A stretch of DNA of 29,513 nucleotides from Folioceros fuciformis (lineage: Eukaryota; Anthocerotophyta; Anthocerotopsida; Anthocerotales), in NCBI GenBank assembly GCA_049999805.1, contig JBNGIO010006356.1:636059-665571 (forward strand), in the 5' to 3' direction. Position 1 is the first letter of the stretch. Each line of letters starts with the position of its first letter. Made by a program: the position numbers and the translations under genes. Under the pieces are notes generated by a model. The model ran no database searches. It had not been told where the DNA came from and was given only the letters and a program-made list of their open reading frames with translations. Shown one piece after another: positions 9,825-19,779 of this stretch.

Positions 9825-12800
9825 ATGCTTGTCAGATCTAGGACTGAGATGGGACCGATGACCACGCGCACCCCCACCCAATGCACTGGCACTGAGAACA
9901 GTTCGAGCGAATTCGAGAGCCAGGAGCAGTTGTTTGTGTGCACTCGATGCCGCTGTGAAAGTGACAAAAGTCTCCACAGGCTGCTTTCAGAAGTGAGTGT
10001 TTGTGCCATTGTTTGGCATCTTTTATGAGCGGCGCCAGATTCTGCAGAAACCATGTGCTTAAAAGCCTGAAGTTGGAGTTACGGTGTGCAATAGGCGTTG
10101 CTGTGGAGGAAGGAGAAAGCTCGGCTGAAGGAGCTCCTTAGGACCACAACTAATGCCCTAGAGGACAAGGCCTTTGCTTTGACATCCTACCAAGCATCGC
10201 TCGCGGATTTGCTCATAGCTCAGGTTTGTGCGGATAATAGTGAAGAGTCTGATTCGTCGCCGTCGCCTGCATGCATCCATGTGCTCATGGATGGGTTCAC
10301 AGACGGACAAGGATGCCTCTGATTCGCTTAGACCTATCCATATGTTGGCGTTGGACTTGAAGGATCGGCTGTCGTTCAGGTCAGATCGTACATTCAAAAT
10401 GTGTGCTTCGTATCGGATAGATAGCAGGTTCTGACCAGTACAGGGAGTTTGACTTAATCGGCCTTCGTACTTGTTTCTGTAGCGAGATGCAAATGGAGCT
10501 TCTTCGGGAAGAGCGGGATCGAAGTGTCCTCAGCTTGTCAGTGAGTGTTGATTGTTTGACGAGTAGGCAAGCACCAGTGCTGGAGGACATCGTTTGTGAA
10601 ACTCACACCACAGGAGCCGTGTGATGGGTCGAACACTCTCAGGAACTAGAGAAGAAGGTTGCAACGTGCACATCCATTGCAGAAGAACAGTCGGAGTTCA
10701 TACGGTGTCAGCTAACTACGATTCATAAGATGGTGGAAAGGTAATATCCACTGTCAAACATGACTTCCCCTAATTAATTCCACATGCAGAATGACATGGG
10801 TGCAGTCTGGGCAGGGCAATTTCAGATAGACGTTTCCCAGTTTTGTGGATGCAGGGCAAGCCATCATCAGAGCATGTTACAGCAAGTTGAAATGGACAAG
10901 AAGAAGGTCGTGTTATACTTGAGCCTCTCCAACACCGTGCCGTTTTCCAGTTCGATCACCTGCTGTAAATGGTTACAGTCCTCACTTTGTCTGTGGCAGG
11001 AACTTAAGCAACTAGAGGAGAAAATTCTGTGGCATCAACAACGCGCAGCTGTTCAGGTAGCTATGGATGAGTGCGTTGTCTTGAAACATGAAGTAGGTCC
11101 TTCATCTTGACGACGCAAATGATGTTGCATCGTAATCCCTCTTTGATGTCGTACCAGGAGGGAAGACTGAATCAGCAAGCACAGGAAACTGAGGCCGCTA
11201 AAGTTCAATGTCGTGCGGTACGTCTCATTTGTTCTAGGCTAACATCATGCCGTGAATTGCGTGAATATCGCAATAAGATCAGCAAATCAGGTCATCTGGG
11301 GACAATGGTCTTTTTGCGTATATGATGAGGCTAATGTGTTTGTCCTTGTGAACAGTTAGAGAAAAGAGCTGCTGCCCTGGAAGAGCTCTTGCAGAATCAG
11401 GTATCGCTAGTTAGTGAGAAGCACCATGGCACCAACTCCCAGTCAAACCATGTCAAGAGTTTAAGGGTCTCGGTCATGACAGATGGCTAGCTATCAAGAA
11501 CTAGAGAAGGAGCTTAGTGCAACAAAAGAGGAACTGGGACAGAACGTCGACAAATCTGCTGAACTACAACAAGCTCACGTGAGCCATCCCAAGGGTTGAG
11601 GTTTACAATTAGGTCTAGGTCTGAACCATTTGGAATGTATGAACTTGAAGGCCTCTCACCAAAATGCAGGAACGTATGGAGCAAACATGGGCTGATAATG
11701 CACGACTGTTGAAGCTTCTTTCTGCAACTGGCATGTTCCACGAGCTTTTCAATGGTAAGGAGGTTCGTCCCATTTGTTTCAGCTGGTCACTCCATTCAAT
11801 GTGCAGTATGGACCAACCTTTATCTTGAATAATTCGCGTGATTACCACCTGATCTTGGTGGGATAACAGAGATGCGGAACAGTAGTGGGGCAGTCTATCT
11901 GCCATTGACAGCAAAAGCATCCAAGTTTCAGGTGATGGTCTGGAGCTCATGAACTGATAAGTTGCCTTCTAACCAACAGTCTCAGAGAACCGCCTGAGAA
12001 CTTACATATGCTGTATTCTTGCAGAGTTTGGTGGAGCGTTACCACACCTCAAACGGTCGGACGGCCAACCCTAAGCTGGAGGCCGACAATTGGTAAACAC
12101 AGGAGGTGCCTTTATCGTGGACGTGAATATCTGCGTAACATGTAGAATTATCATCTTATGTCTCCCGCTGTTCCATGTGCACTGACCGCCCACAGGGTAC
12201 CAGTCGAGGCGTTCGACATTGTCTCGGACTTTCGTCAGCAATACTGCCCATCAGTGCCCATGACAGCAGTCAACGATCTCTTGGTAGATGAGCCAACTGT
12301 GTTAGCTATCTGCAGTGACATATTCCAACTTCGACAATGCTCAAGAACTCTTTCGCTGTGCAGGCTCAGTTAGCCTACTTCTGGAGGGAACTGGAAAAGC
12401 GAAAAGTGGTGCGTACATATTTGCTGCAGACGCCAGTACAGATTAGCTAGCTCCGTATCTGCGGTCTACCCTCTTGATGAGGATCTCCTGTAGGCCCAAG
12501 TCAAGACAAGGACCGAGAAGGCACTGATAGATCTGAAGCGCCAGCATTCTATGAGCCGCCAGTATGATGAAGTAAGATCCCTGCTAAGCTCCCTGAGTTT
12601 GTTCTGAAACAGAACCTTCTTTTGAGTTACGAGGTGAACTCACGTCCAAGAACCGTTTGCTTGTCTTGCAGGTTGTGGGACCTTCGTTTGTAAAACCTGT
12701 CCGTCTCAGACGAGGGCAAAACAAGGTCTGGCAACTGTCGTACTGGAGGAAGTGAACGTGCAACACGTGTGGCCCTTTGAAGCTTCTTGACTATCGACCG

Positions 12801-13275
12801 TGTTCTCTGTTAGACGTTGAGCTCTGGACTGCTGCTTGCAGGTTGTGGGGTCATCTGTCACCCAGCCAGTTTCTGCCAAGCATCGTTATAACACTAAGGT
12901 TGAAAAGCGTCAGCCGTTCTTCTTTCAGTGTACATGGCCTTCAGTGTAGAAGATGTGGTGATCTGGGGATGGTCTGTACAGGACAGAGACGTAGAAGCGC
13001 AGCAGCTTGTGACCACTCTGAGAGTCTCATCGGTACCCGTAGCAAATGGAGAACTTGGGGATAGTCGTGAACACTTTGTTCAAACGAAGAACTGCAGCAG
13101 TTAATATGGAAAGCAGCAACGGCATCAAAGCGGCTGGTGCTAAGGCCTTTCCGGCCAACGACGAGATAGCAGCGGTATGAGGTAAAAGTCCCCGGAGCGA
13201 GTAACAACTTGGCTATCTTACTGGCTAACTTACAGAGTTGTGAAACGTCTACTTTGGCAGCTGATGCTGCTTGAT
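9825..13275 (+). CDS. unrecognised multi-exon coiled-coil protein (at least 15 exons; 3' end unresolved)
   Basis: Exons that chain in frame: 9825-9992, 10095-10223, 10487-10540, 10643-10740, 10855-10906, 11000-11056, 11158-11217, 11356-11400, 11483-11578, 11670-11754, 11870-11931, 12025-12092, 12196-12283, 12364-12408 and 12494-12571 (1185 nt, 395 codons). Two similar phase-0 exons follow (12672-12725, 12842-12898), then ambiguous terminal exons to a possible TGA near 13275. Residues 1-56 hold Cys-rich FVCTRCRCESD. Exons 2-9 are heptad-like coiled coil (ELEKKVATC, EELKQLEEKILWHQQRA, YQELEKELSATKEELGQ). Exons 10-15 look like a separate folded domain (ADNARLLKLLSATGMFHELF, NWVPVEAFDIVSDFRQQYC, LAYFWRELEKRK). 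Exon 6 may extend to 11094, since the frame stays open to another GT. The family is not recognised. A cytoskeletal or centriolar role would fit the coiled coils, but nothing here proves it. Confidence 0.65.
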
Positions 13276-14480
13276 GGACACAGCACCTGGAGCAAACGAC
13301 GGGCCCGGTCTGATCAAGTGCCGACGGTGCCGAAGCCGCAACAGGGTGACAAAATCTTCTCCCAATGGTTAGATCTGCCTGCGGAACAGTAAGGACAACA
13401 CTCACGTTTTCTTTGACCAACAGCGGTGGAGGTCAGTAATTGCGAGGAGCTGGACTCATCGCAGGAATTTTCATTCCTGCAACGTTTCTGAATCTGGCCT
13501 GTATGGTTGGCTGACGATTCCCAGAGTTCGGGACAAATTATTGCTATAACAGGCAACATGGACGAGCGCAGTCGTAAGAAGAATAACGGACATGTGGCCA
13601 AAAATAGATTTTGATATGGATCAAGTAGCTGACTTTCAGTCTTTTGAATGGTCTCTTGCAGAATCTTCATCAGTTCCATTTAATTCCGTGTGTGTATGCA
13701 AGATCAGAGGCAGATGACGGTTGGTAGCAACATGCAGATATGTCACAGATGACAGAAAACGGACCCGAGTTCCGAACCAGTGAGCGATGGGGAATTAAGC
13801 ATCCGCTTAGGACTCTCAAGGTTGTGCAAATCTGAAAGTCAATGGTAAGTAAGTATTCACCGGACTCTCCCCTCAGTGTGCTGACGGGAGAGTTTTACAA
13901 AAATGACAGAACATGGACTTGTCCAGTTCAGCTGTTAGATCCTCTAAATCGAATGGCAAGAGGAATGTATGTTTACAGGCCCCCTTTACAACCCTGTAAT
14001 GCCATAATACAAACAGACGCATAGCAGCACTGAATTAGATTCGCTTCTCGTTCCCGAAGGTGCAAGGAGCTGCCTTTGGGATGTCACATAGCATGGGACC
14101 CGCCTTGCTCAAGCCCAGCTCTCATGCAATGAAGATCAGTTGTAACTTAACTTTACACAACAGCACAAAGAGGACGGCGGAGGAAAACCTATTGCGATTG
14201 CTTGCGGGCACATGCTTTGCTTTGTGGCAGTAAGTCTTTGACGGGATATGCGTTGGTCCCGCTCGCTCCTTTCACAGAAAGTTCTCTGCCCACACAGCGG
14301 GGGATGAGAACGTGAGCGAGATAAGTGTGCAGCAGAAAAGACAAGCAACGTGTTTTTTGGCGCAAAGAAACTCAATGTTAGACGCTAGCTAACTGATGAG
14401 AGAAGCACCACAAGAAGAGAAGCAAGGCAAGCAGCCACAAAGCTGGGCTATCGCACACGGTTGTGAAGAAACAGACAGTA
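13276..14480. other. convergent 3' spacer (coiled-coil gene / trihelix gene)
   Basis: About 1.2 kb between the presumed end of the coiled-coil gene (+) and the trihelix stop (-). It probably includes the 3' UTRs of both. ORFs of 60-121 codons on both strands have no recognisable features. I see no RNA gene or repeat here. Confidence 0.45.
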
Positions 14481-16043
14481 CTAAACCCAAGTCAAGACAC
14501 CAAACGAGGAGAGAGCGAAGAAATGGATGAAGAAGCCATGGAACGAACCAGCGCAGGACAAGAGCAGCCGGACCACCTCCTCAAACCCGTTAGCCGAGCA
14601 AGTGGGCAGATGGGCGTAGGAAGGAAGCGGGGGGGACAGGGGGATAACATTCTGCACAATGCAGGCATAGGCAGCAGCAGCAGCAGCGGCAGCGGCAGCA
14701 TCAGCGTCACAATTACCGTTACCGGCGCCGCCGTGCTTGGCATGCTTCAGCTTTGCAAGCTCCACCTGCGCCTGGATGAAGAGTTGCATCCTCTGCAGCT
14801 CCAGGTCCTTGGTGAACTCCATGCGCTGCTTCTCCAGCTCCGTGAGCTGCCGCTGCTTGGCGCTCTCGATCCTCTCGTACACCTCCCCGAACTTGATGAT
14901 GGCTCTGGCCAGGTCCTTGTAAGGACCATCCTGCAATTTGCGCTTCTTGAAGCTCTTGGCCTCGGTGGCCCTGTCGCTGGGCCCGGGGCCGAGCCCGTTC
15001 CCGGATCCAGGCCCAGGGCCCGTCCCGGGAGCCGCCCCGCCGCCATTGTTCCCATCCTCCTTGCCCTTCTTGTTCTTGTTACCGCGCGAACCCGCCACCG
15101 CCCCCGCCGCTCCCCCGCCCCCTTCCTCCCCGAGCGCGTGCGGGCAGCTGTCCGTCATGTCCGGGCTCTCCTTGGATTTGGTGCTCCCGGAGCCCGCAGG
15201 TCCATTGTTCTGCGCCGGGGGGGCGGCAGGCAGCAGCAACCCTGCCATCCTCGTCTCGTCCTCATTACCGCGCGGCTGCCCCTTCTGCTGCAACTGCTGT
15301 TGTTGCTGCTGCTGTGGCAGCTGCAGCTGCTGATGCTTCTGCTTCTGCTGATGCGGGGCAGGCGAGCCCCCGGCAGACCTGACCCCCTTGTCCCCGCCGC
15401 CTGCCGGCAGCTGCTTCTTGTGCTTCCGGGATGTCCCGATGAGCTCGTCCAATTTGCGGAAGAAGGGCCACTTGCTGCTGGCCCCGGGCATGGTGGTGGG
15501 GATGGCGCTCCCGTGGCCATTCCCGCTGCCATTGCCAGCATTGCCGGCAGCCTCGGCCAATTTGATCTTCTCCAATTTGTACTTCTTCTTGAGCGTGTCC
15601 AGCCGATTCTTGCACTGCACGTCGGTCTTGGCCGCCTTGCCCTCCTCCCGGACGTTGACGGCGTCCGCCACCTCCTTCCAGTGCTTCTGCTTCAGATTAC
15701 CCCGGTTTAGCTCCACATAATGCGCGCCCCAGGCTTGGATGAGCGTGAAGGTGGCAGCTTCGCTCCAGCAATCCTCCCGCCCCCCGGCTGCGGACGCGGC
15801 TCCAACTCCACCTCCCCCTCCACCCACCACCTTCTCGCTGTCCGCGGCGCCCGCCACGCCCACGCCACCGCCCACCCCGCCCGCGCGGGTCTGCACCGGG
15901 AGCGAGAGGGTAAGGGCGGCAGCGGCAGCGGCAGCGGCGGAGGCAGTGGTGCAGCCCCGGCTCTGGACCTCCTCCATCACAAGCTCGGAGCGGCCCCGCG
16001 GCCAGCAGGCCCCCGACGGGACCAGGGCGGCCCAGCCCTGCAC
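14481..16043 (-). CDS. trihelix transcription factor, SIP1/ASIL clade (520 aa, single exon)
   Basis: Nuclear DNA-binding protein of the plant GT-factor (Myb/SANT-like) family. The trihelix domain spans about 91-203, with the three hallmark Trp at 93 ([15 protein letters not shown]), 105 and 122 ([13 protein letters not shown]), then [18 protein letters not shown] (139-156) and the fourth amphipathic helix [13 protein letters not shown] (191-203). The SIP1-type C-terminal coiled coil is at about 375-437 ([38 protein letters not shown]). Between them lie low-complexity tracts: poly-Gln 243-253, Gly/Pro 340-355, plus poly-Ala (36-43) and poly-Gly (74-79) in the N-terminal region. The last 80 residues (poly-Ala 449-458 then a hydrophobic tail) are unusual for the clade and may be an unspliced intron or non-native end. 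A second in-frame Met at residue 23 (MEEVQSRG) is an equally good start. The gene is very GC-rich compared with both neighbours. Confidence 0.88.
   Translation of the reverse strand: MQGWAALVPSGACWPRGRSELVMEEVQSRGCTTASAAAAAAAALTLSLPVQTRAGGVGGGVGVAGAADSEKVVGGGGGGVGAASAAGGREDCWSEAATFTLIQAWGAHYVELNRGNLKQKHWKEVADAVNVREEGKAAKTDVQCKNRLDTLKKKYKLEKIKLAEAAGNAGNGSGNGHGSAIPTTMPGASSKWPFFRKLDELIGTSRKHKKQLPAGGGDKGVRSAGGSPAPHQQKQKHQQLQLPQQQQQQQLQQKGQPRGNEDETRMAGLLLPAAPPAQNNGPAGSGSTKSKESPDMTDSCPHALGEEGGGGAAGAVAGSRGNKNKKGKEDGNNGGGAAPGTGPGPGSGNGLGPGPSDRATEAKSFKKRKLQDGPYKDLARAIIKFGEVYERIESAKQRQLTELEKQRMEFTKDLELQRMQLFIQAQVELAKLKHAKHGGAGNGNCDADAAAAAAAAAAYACIVQNVIPLSPPLPSYAHLPTCSANGFEEVVRLLLSCAGSFHGFFIHFFALSSFGVLTWV
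14671..14702. repeat. GCA/GCG trinucleotide microsatellite
   Basis: A run of GCA with GCG interruptions. Read on the minus strand it encodes the poly-Ala tract (about residues 449-458) in the C-terminal extension of the trihelix protein, so length changes would be in frame. Confidence 0.7.
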
Positions 16044-17123
16044 CTAGTCGGAGTCGAGTCCGAGTCCGAAGTCACTGCCACTCTAGCGCTGCCCGTTGCC
16101 CGTTGCCGGAGGCGCCATGGCAATTGCGGTCAATGTAGGAGCAAGAGCAGGAGGCGCGGGCGGGGCTGCTGGCAGCGAGCCGGTGCCGGCGGGAGGCGCC
16201 ATTTTCGGGCTGCTGCCGGCAACCCCATCACTACGCTGCGCAGCGCACTGCTCACAGCTCACTGCGATAGGTAGTTGGCCAGCCCAGACTACTTCCGGCG
16301 GCAGCAGCAGCAGCAACGCAACAGCGGCAGCACACACTGTGAAGTGGGATGTCAGAATCGGGCCGCACTCTCTCTCGCCACCCTCTGTGCTCTTCCCGCT
16401 GCTGGTTCTGCTCCTGCTGCTGCTGCTGGCTGGTCCAGTACCACTCTCTTATGGTTCTGCTGCCACCACTCTCGAAACGACACACCTCAGCACAGCACAG
16501 CACTGCCCAGCCCAGGCCAGCCCTGAACAGCAGGCAAGGCAAGGCAAGCCCAGCCCAGAGCAGACCCGGCCCGGCTCAGGCTGCTGCAACCCCGCTTCGC
16601 TCTCTACAGCGCGCTTATCAATGCCATGGCAGGCCACCAGGAGTCGACGAGACGAGTCGAGTCGAGTTGGAGTCGACGAGACGAGTCGAGTCGAGTCGGG
16701 AGACTCGAAACTCGAGCAGTTGCCTTCTCTCCCGTCAGAACGTACCGCCACTTTTGACCGTGCCGCGTAACCAGACTGCGTTAGCCTTGAAATCCCTCCA
16801 AACGGCCCAAACAGACGCGCAGTATCTCTCACTTTCTTTTCCGGACCGCCCTGTCCCCGCAGTCCCGCACTCGCCCCAACGCCCGCCATTTCGGTCACTA
16901 AACTTTTCCCTTTCTCTCATGTCATTCAACACCAAGACCTACCACAAATAAAAGCACCCCAAACCTTGCCCATCGAAACTTTTACATTTTTTTTTCTTTT
17001 CCGAATCTGGTCTTTTTTTTTTTTAACTTATTACTCTACCTTCAACGAAAAAATAGAGGTATTAACTAACATACAAACCTAATAAAGTACAAAAAGAGAG
17101 CAATCAATTCACCTATCCATCAT
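16044..17123. other. upstream region of trihelix gene / downstream region of DRC3
   Basis: The left part is GC-rich, with many CAG/CTG-type short repeats (e.g. near 16301 and 16409) and the GAGTC repeat at 16641-16696; it likely holds the trihelix promoter and 5' UTR. From about 16900 rightward the composition turns AT-rich, with T-tracts at 16987-16995 and 17013-17024. Long plus-strand ORFs over 16096-16951 reflect biased composition and are not supported as genes. Confidence 0.5.
16641..16696. repeat. 27-bp direct repeat of GAGTC/GACGA motifs (two exact copies, 29-bp period)
   Basis: The 27-bp sequence beginning GAGTCGACGAGACGAGTCGA occurs at 16641-16667 and, after two bases, at 16670-16696, identical in both copies. 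Internally it is built from the 5-mer GAGTC. It lies about 600 bp upstream of the trihelix start codon. Related GAGTC/GAGTCC units also occur at about 16048-16070, near that start. Confidence 0.85.
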
Positions 17124-18704
17124 TCAATGCGAGCTTCTACTTCTATGACTTGTATCGCCACGTGAGAGCTTTGTAAGAGTGTGAGAGATCTCATGTTTGT
17201 TCTTTTCACAAATATACCAAATTTCTTGGATTCTTTCTCTATTCATCTTGATCATCCATTTTAGGCTATCGTCTGTAAGCGTCTTCCACATATCCTCCTC
17301 CTTGTGCATTTTTCTGTCCTCAGATGAATCCACTTTTAGTGTGTGTGCGTCATGTGATGCTGAAATAGCACCCATGATCACGTCCTTGTCGCGCAACAAT
17401 GCTCTAGCCACATCATTCTTCACCTCTTCCACATCATTGATTGAGTAATACTCCAAAAGACCTATAGCTTGAGCTATAATTGCTTCAGAGCATTGGTTTT
17501 CTGCAGTTCTGAGACCTCCAAAATAGTTTGCATAATGTTGCTTGTTTTCATCTACTATGATCTGATAGAGTTCATCAAATTCATGCCACAAATCTTGGAC
17601 TTCACCAAAGCATTGGAATTCAAGATCCATTAGTTTTCTTTGAAATGCCTCATTTTCATCTAATAAGTTCTTGAGTTTAGTCTCCATATGAGTTGCATCG
17701 TATTGAACTTCCAACAAAATTTTCTTCTTGTTTTTGTTCAAGGTCGTGACAAGGTCTCTAGCCTCTTGATCTTTGCGCCCAGTGCAATCATGCATGGAAA
17801 CCTTCCAGAGTCTAACCTCCTCTAGTTTTCGTTTATGTTGTGCCACTATAAGAGTTTTTAGCTCTTGGCATAAAACTAAATATCTTTCATGGAAATCTGC
17901 TAATGGATCCAAAAGTGTCGGGACTATACTTAACTTGTGGTATTCTGGATCTTCTTTCAACATTTCATCATAAATGGAGTCAATTCCATCCAGGTTGCAT
18001 TCAAAAAATAGAATCTTTTCAGCTGCCTTTGCAATTTTGCTTTCTTGTTCCAGATCATGCTTTTGATCTTTACCTTGGAGTTCAAGCAACTCATCCTGGT
18101 ATTGATCCCTTGCTGCACCGAGAAGTAAGACATCTACTAAGTGGTGATCCAAAAAGAGCAAATTGGTGAGGTGTGCCAGCACATACCCTTTGTATTCTGG
18201 ATCCGGACATATGGGATTTCCACTCAATGTAAGCAGCCTTAGTTTCTTAAAGGGCCGGAGGTACAGCACATTCTCCAAGTTCTTAATGCGATTATTTCCC
18301 AAAGAAAGAGATTCTAAGTTCATCTCTTGTTCATCCAAGTTCTCAATTACATCGACCTGGTTTTGATAGAAGGACAAGTTGATCAACCTGGTCAAGGTGT
18401 TAATCCCCTCGATTTTCTTGATCTTATTGAAGGACAGGTCGAGCGTGGTCAAGTGAACAAGTTGTTCCAACTTCTCCACCTTGGTCAAATTGCAGTTATC
18501 AAGCTTTAACGTTGTCAAGGAGTGAAGGCCGTGAAGGAAGTCCACCTCCCTAATCCCCTTGAAGGAGAACACAAGCGCAGTGACTTTGGCCAGGGGTATA
18601 ATCTTCTTGCGCTCCGCATTGTCCTCCCCCGAGCCATGTTCGATCTTGATACATGCCCGCAGCACTTCATCGGATATGGCCCTGTCCTCCTGCGGCATTT
18701 TCAC
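17124..18704 (-). CDS. DRC3: dynein regulatory complex subunit 3 (DRC3/LRRC48), 526 aa, intronless
   Basis: DRC3 is part of the nexin-dynein regulatory complex, which links outer microtubule doublets and controls dynein in motile cilia and flagella. In plants this means swimming sperm. Length equals the usual about 520 aa. SDS22-type leucine-rich repeats fill about 41-165 (LTTLKLDNCNLTKVEKLEQL, LTTLDLSFNKIKKIEGI, LESLSLGNNRIKNLENV, LRLLTLSGNPICPDPEYKGY), closed by an LRR cap to about 190. The rest is mostly coiled coil (about 205-345 and 355-400), followed by a C-terminal helical region. The whole CDS is one open frame, unlike most long genes here, and is AT-rich next to a GC-rich neighbour. 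A-tracts lie about 100 nt past the stop on the coding strand, so a retrocopy origin is possible. The start is the first Met and sits just before conserved DEVLRACI. Confidence 0.92.
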   Translation of the reverse strand: MKMPQEDRAISDEVLRACIKIEHGSGEDNAERKKIIPLAKVTALVFSFKGIREVDFLHGLHSLTTLKLDNCNLTKVEKLEQLVHLTTLDLSFNKIKKIEGINTLTRLINLSFYQNQVDVIENLDEQEMNLESLSLGNNRIKNLENVLYLRPFKKLRLLTLSGNPICPDPEYKGYVLAHLTNLLFLDHHLVDVLLLGAARDQYQDELLELQGKDQKHDLEQESKIAKAAEKILFFECNLDGIDSIYDEMLKEDPEYHKLSIVPTLLDPLADFHERYLVLCQELKTLIVAQHKRKLEEVRLWKVSMHDCTGRKDQEARDLVTTLNKNKKKILLEVQYDATHMETKLKNLLDENEAFQRKLMDLEFQCFGEVQDLWHEFDELYQIIVDENKQHYANYFGGLRTAENQCSEAIIAQAIGLLEYYSINDVEEVKNDVARALLRDKDVIMGAISASHDAHTLKVDSSEDRKMHKEEDMWKTLTDDSLKWMIKMNRERIQEIWYICEKNKHEISHTLTKLSRGDTSHRSRSSH

Positions 18705-18997
18705 CTATGCACAGCCTTCGGTGTCCTGAGAGGAACGATATCCATGCAACTCATCCCATACGGATCACAGCTTCATCGTCCTAGTCCCTGCTCCCACATC
18801 CCGCGCGGCCGCATAATAACCATGTCTTGAGCTCCAGCCCCAGCCTGAGCCCCAGCCCGGGCCCCCGCCCCTGCCACAAGGCGCACGGCACGAAAACTTG
18901 TTCCATTAGGGTTTTCATTGTGCTGTTTCTGTGAGGAATAAATGCCGGCTCACCTAACCAGCGTCACGAGGCTCGTACTCCGGATCCCGTACAGGCG
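18705..18997. promoter_or_regulatory. short upstream region of DRC3, possibly shared with a plus-strand gene
   Basis: This is the 5' flank of DRC3 up to the sequence gap, containing a C-rich stretch at about 18838-18875. A plus-strand ATG at 18942 opens a frame (MPAHLTSVTRLVLRIPYR) that resembles an Arg-rich organellar presequence before it runs into the gap. If real, the two genes would be head to head with about 237 bp between start codons. Confidence 0.3.
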
Positions 18998-19097
18998 NNN
19001 NNNNNNNNNNNNNNNNNNNNNNNNNNNNNNNNNNNNNNNNNNNNNNNNNNNNNNNNNNNNNNNNNNNNNNNNNNNNNNNNNNNNNNNNNNNNNNNNN
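18998..19097. other. assembly gap (100 N)
   Basis: Exactly 100 N, a conventional placeholder for a gap of unknown size, so the true distance across it is not known. Apparent ORFs spanning it are artefacts. Confidence 0.98.
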
Positions 19098-19779
19098 AGT
19101 CACGCGTTCCCCGGCTCGCCCTGCTTTCTGCCATTCTGCTACATGTTTTCTTTTTTGAAAATTCGGCGGTGACGCCGCTGCAAGTCTGGAATTAGTCACA
19201 CTTGGCTGGTGCCATCTCGATGTGCGGTAAAGCAAACACCGGCTTTGCGGGGGGCTTCCATTCCGTGGGCTGGTGTGTCACTCACCCTCTGTGAATCATA
19301 TGCATGTACCACCCTCGAACCGGAAGCCTTGTTAAGAGTGGGTCGTGATTGGTGATCGTCCTGGACAAAGTATGCAAGGAGGAATACAATATTGGAGAAG
19401 ACTCGCAACCGCTCATGGCATTATGCACTGCTTTGACAGAATCGAAGTAGTCTATCGGATGTCATATGGCTTTGCAACTTTGCACAGTCTAGGGGAAGCT
19501 GAAGCTTGGCCTTGTGCTACCGGGAAGGCAACGGTGAAGATGGTTGCACTCCCAGGGGACATGCATTCAGATGCTGGCAAAGCGTGAGCAGGCGGAAGCA
19601 CATGGTACACACAGGCGTATGCCTGTTACGTTGGACATGGGCCATGAACGTTAACGTGTCTGTACAGGACACTATCCTACTCCTATGCTGCCACAACTGT
19701 ACAGTCACTATGTAGGCGGCAAGCTACGAGTTGGTGTTGGCTTGGCATGGCATGGCTTCCAGCTGGGTTGGTCGGTTTC
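19098..19779. other. spacer downstream of the TSJT1/DUF3700 gene
   Basis: No gene recognised between the gap and the stop of the minus-strand TSJT1/DUF3700 gene. Short ORFs on both strands have no motif. The right part should include that gene's 3' UTR. Confidence 0.4.

Noticed and set aside
14463-15710. 415-codon plus-strand ORF opposite the trihelix gene
   Set aside because: It is antisense to a clear trihelix CDS. Its Leu/Arg/Pro-rich low-complexity translation comes from GC-rich codons and trinucleotide runs on the other strand.
16096-16951. Overlapping plus-strand ORFs of 200-224 codons upstream of the trihelix gene
   Set aside because: Low-complexity Ser/Pro/Ala translations in a GC-rich promoter region with many CAG repeats; no domain and several equally long frames.
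16987-17024. T-tracts as a boundary of an LTR or other element
   Set aside because: No terminal repeats, primer-binding site or element coding sequence nearby. A poly(A) relic or simple composition explains them better.
18942-19235. ORFs spanning the 100-N gap on both strands
   Set aside because: They are open only because N codons cannot be stops; the gap size is arbitrary.
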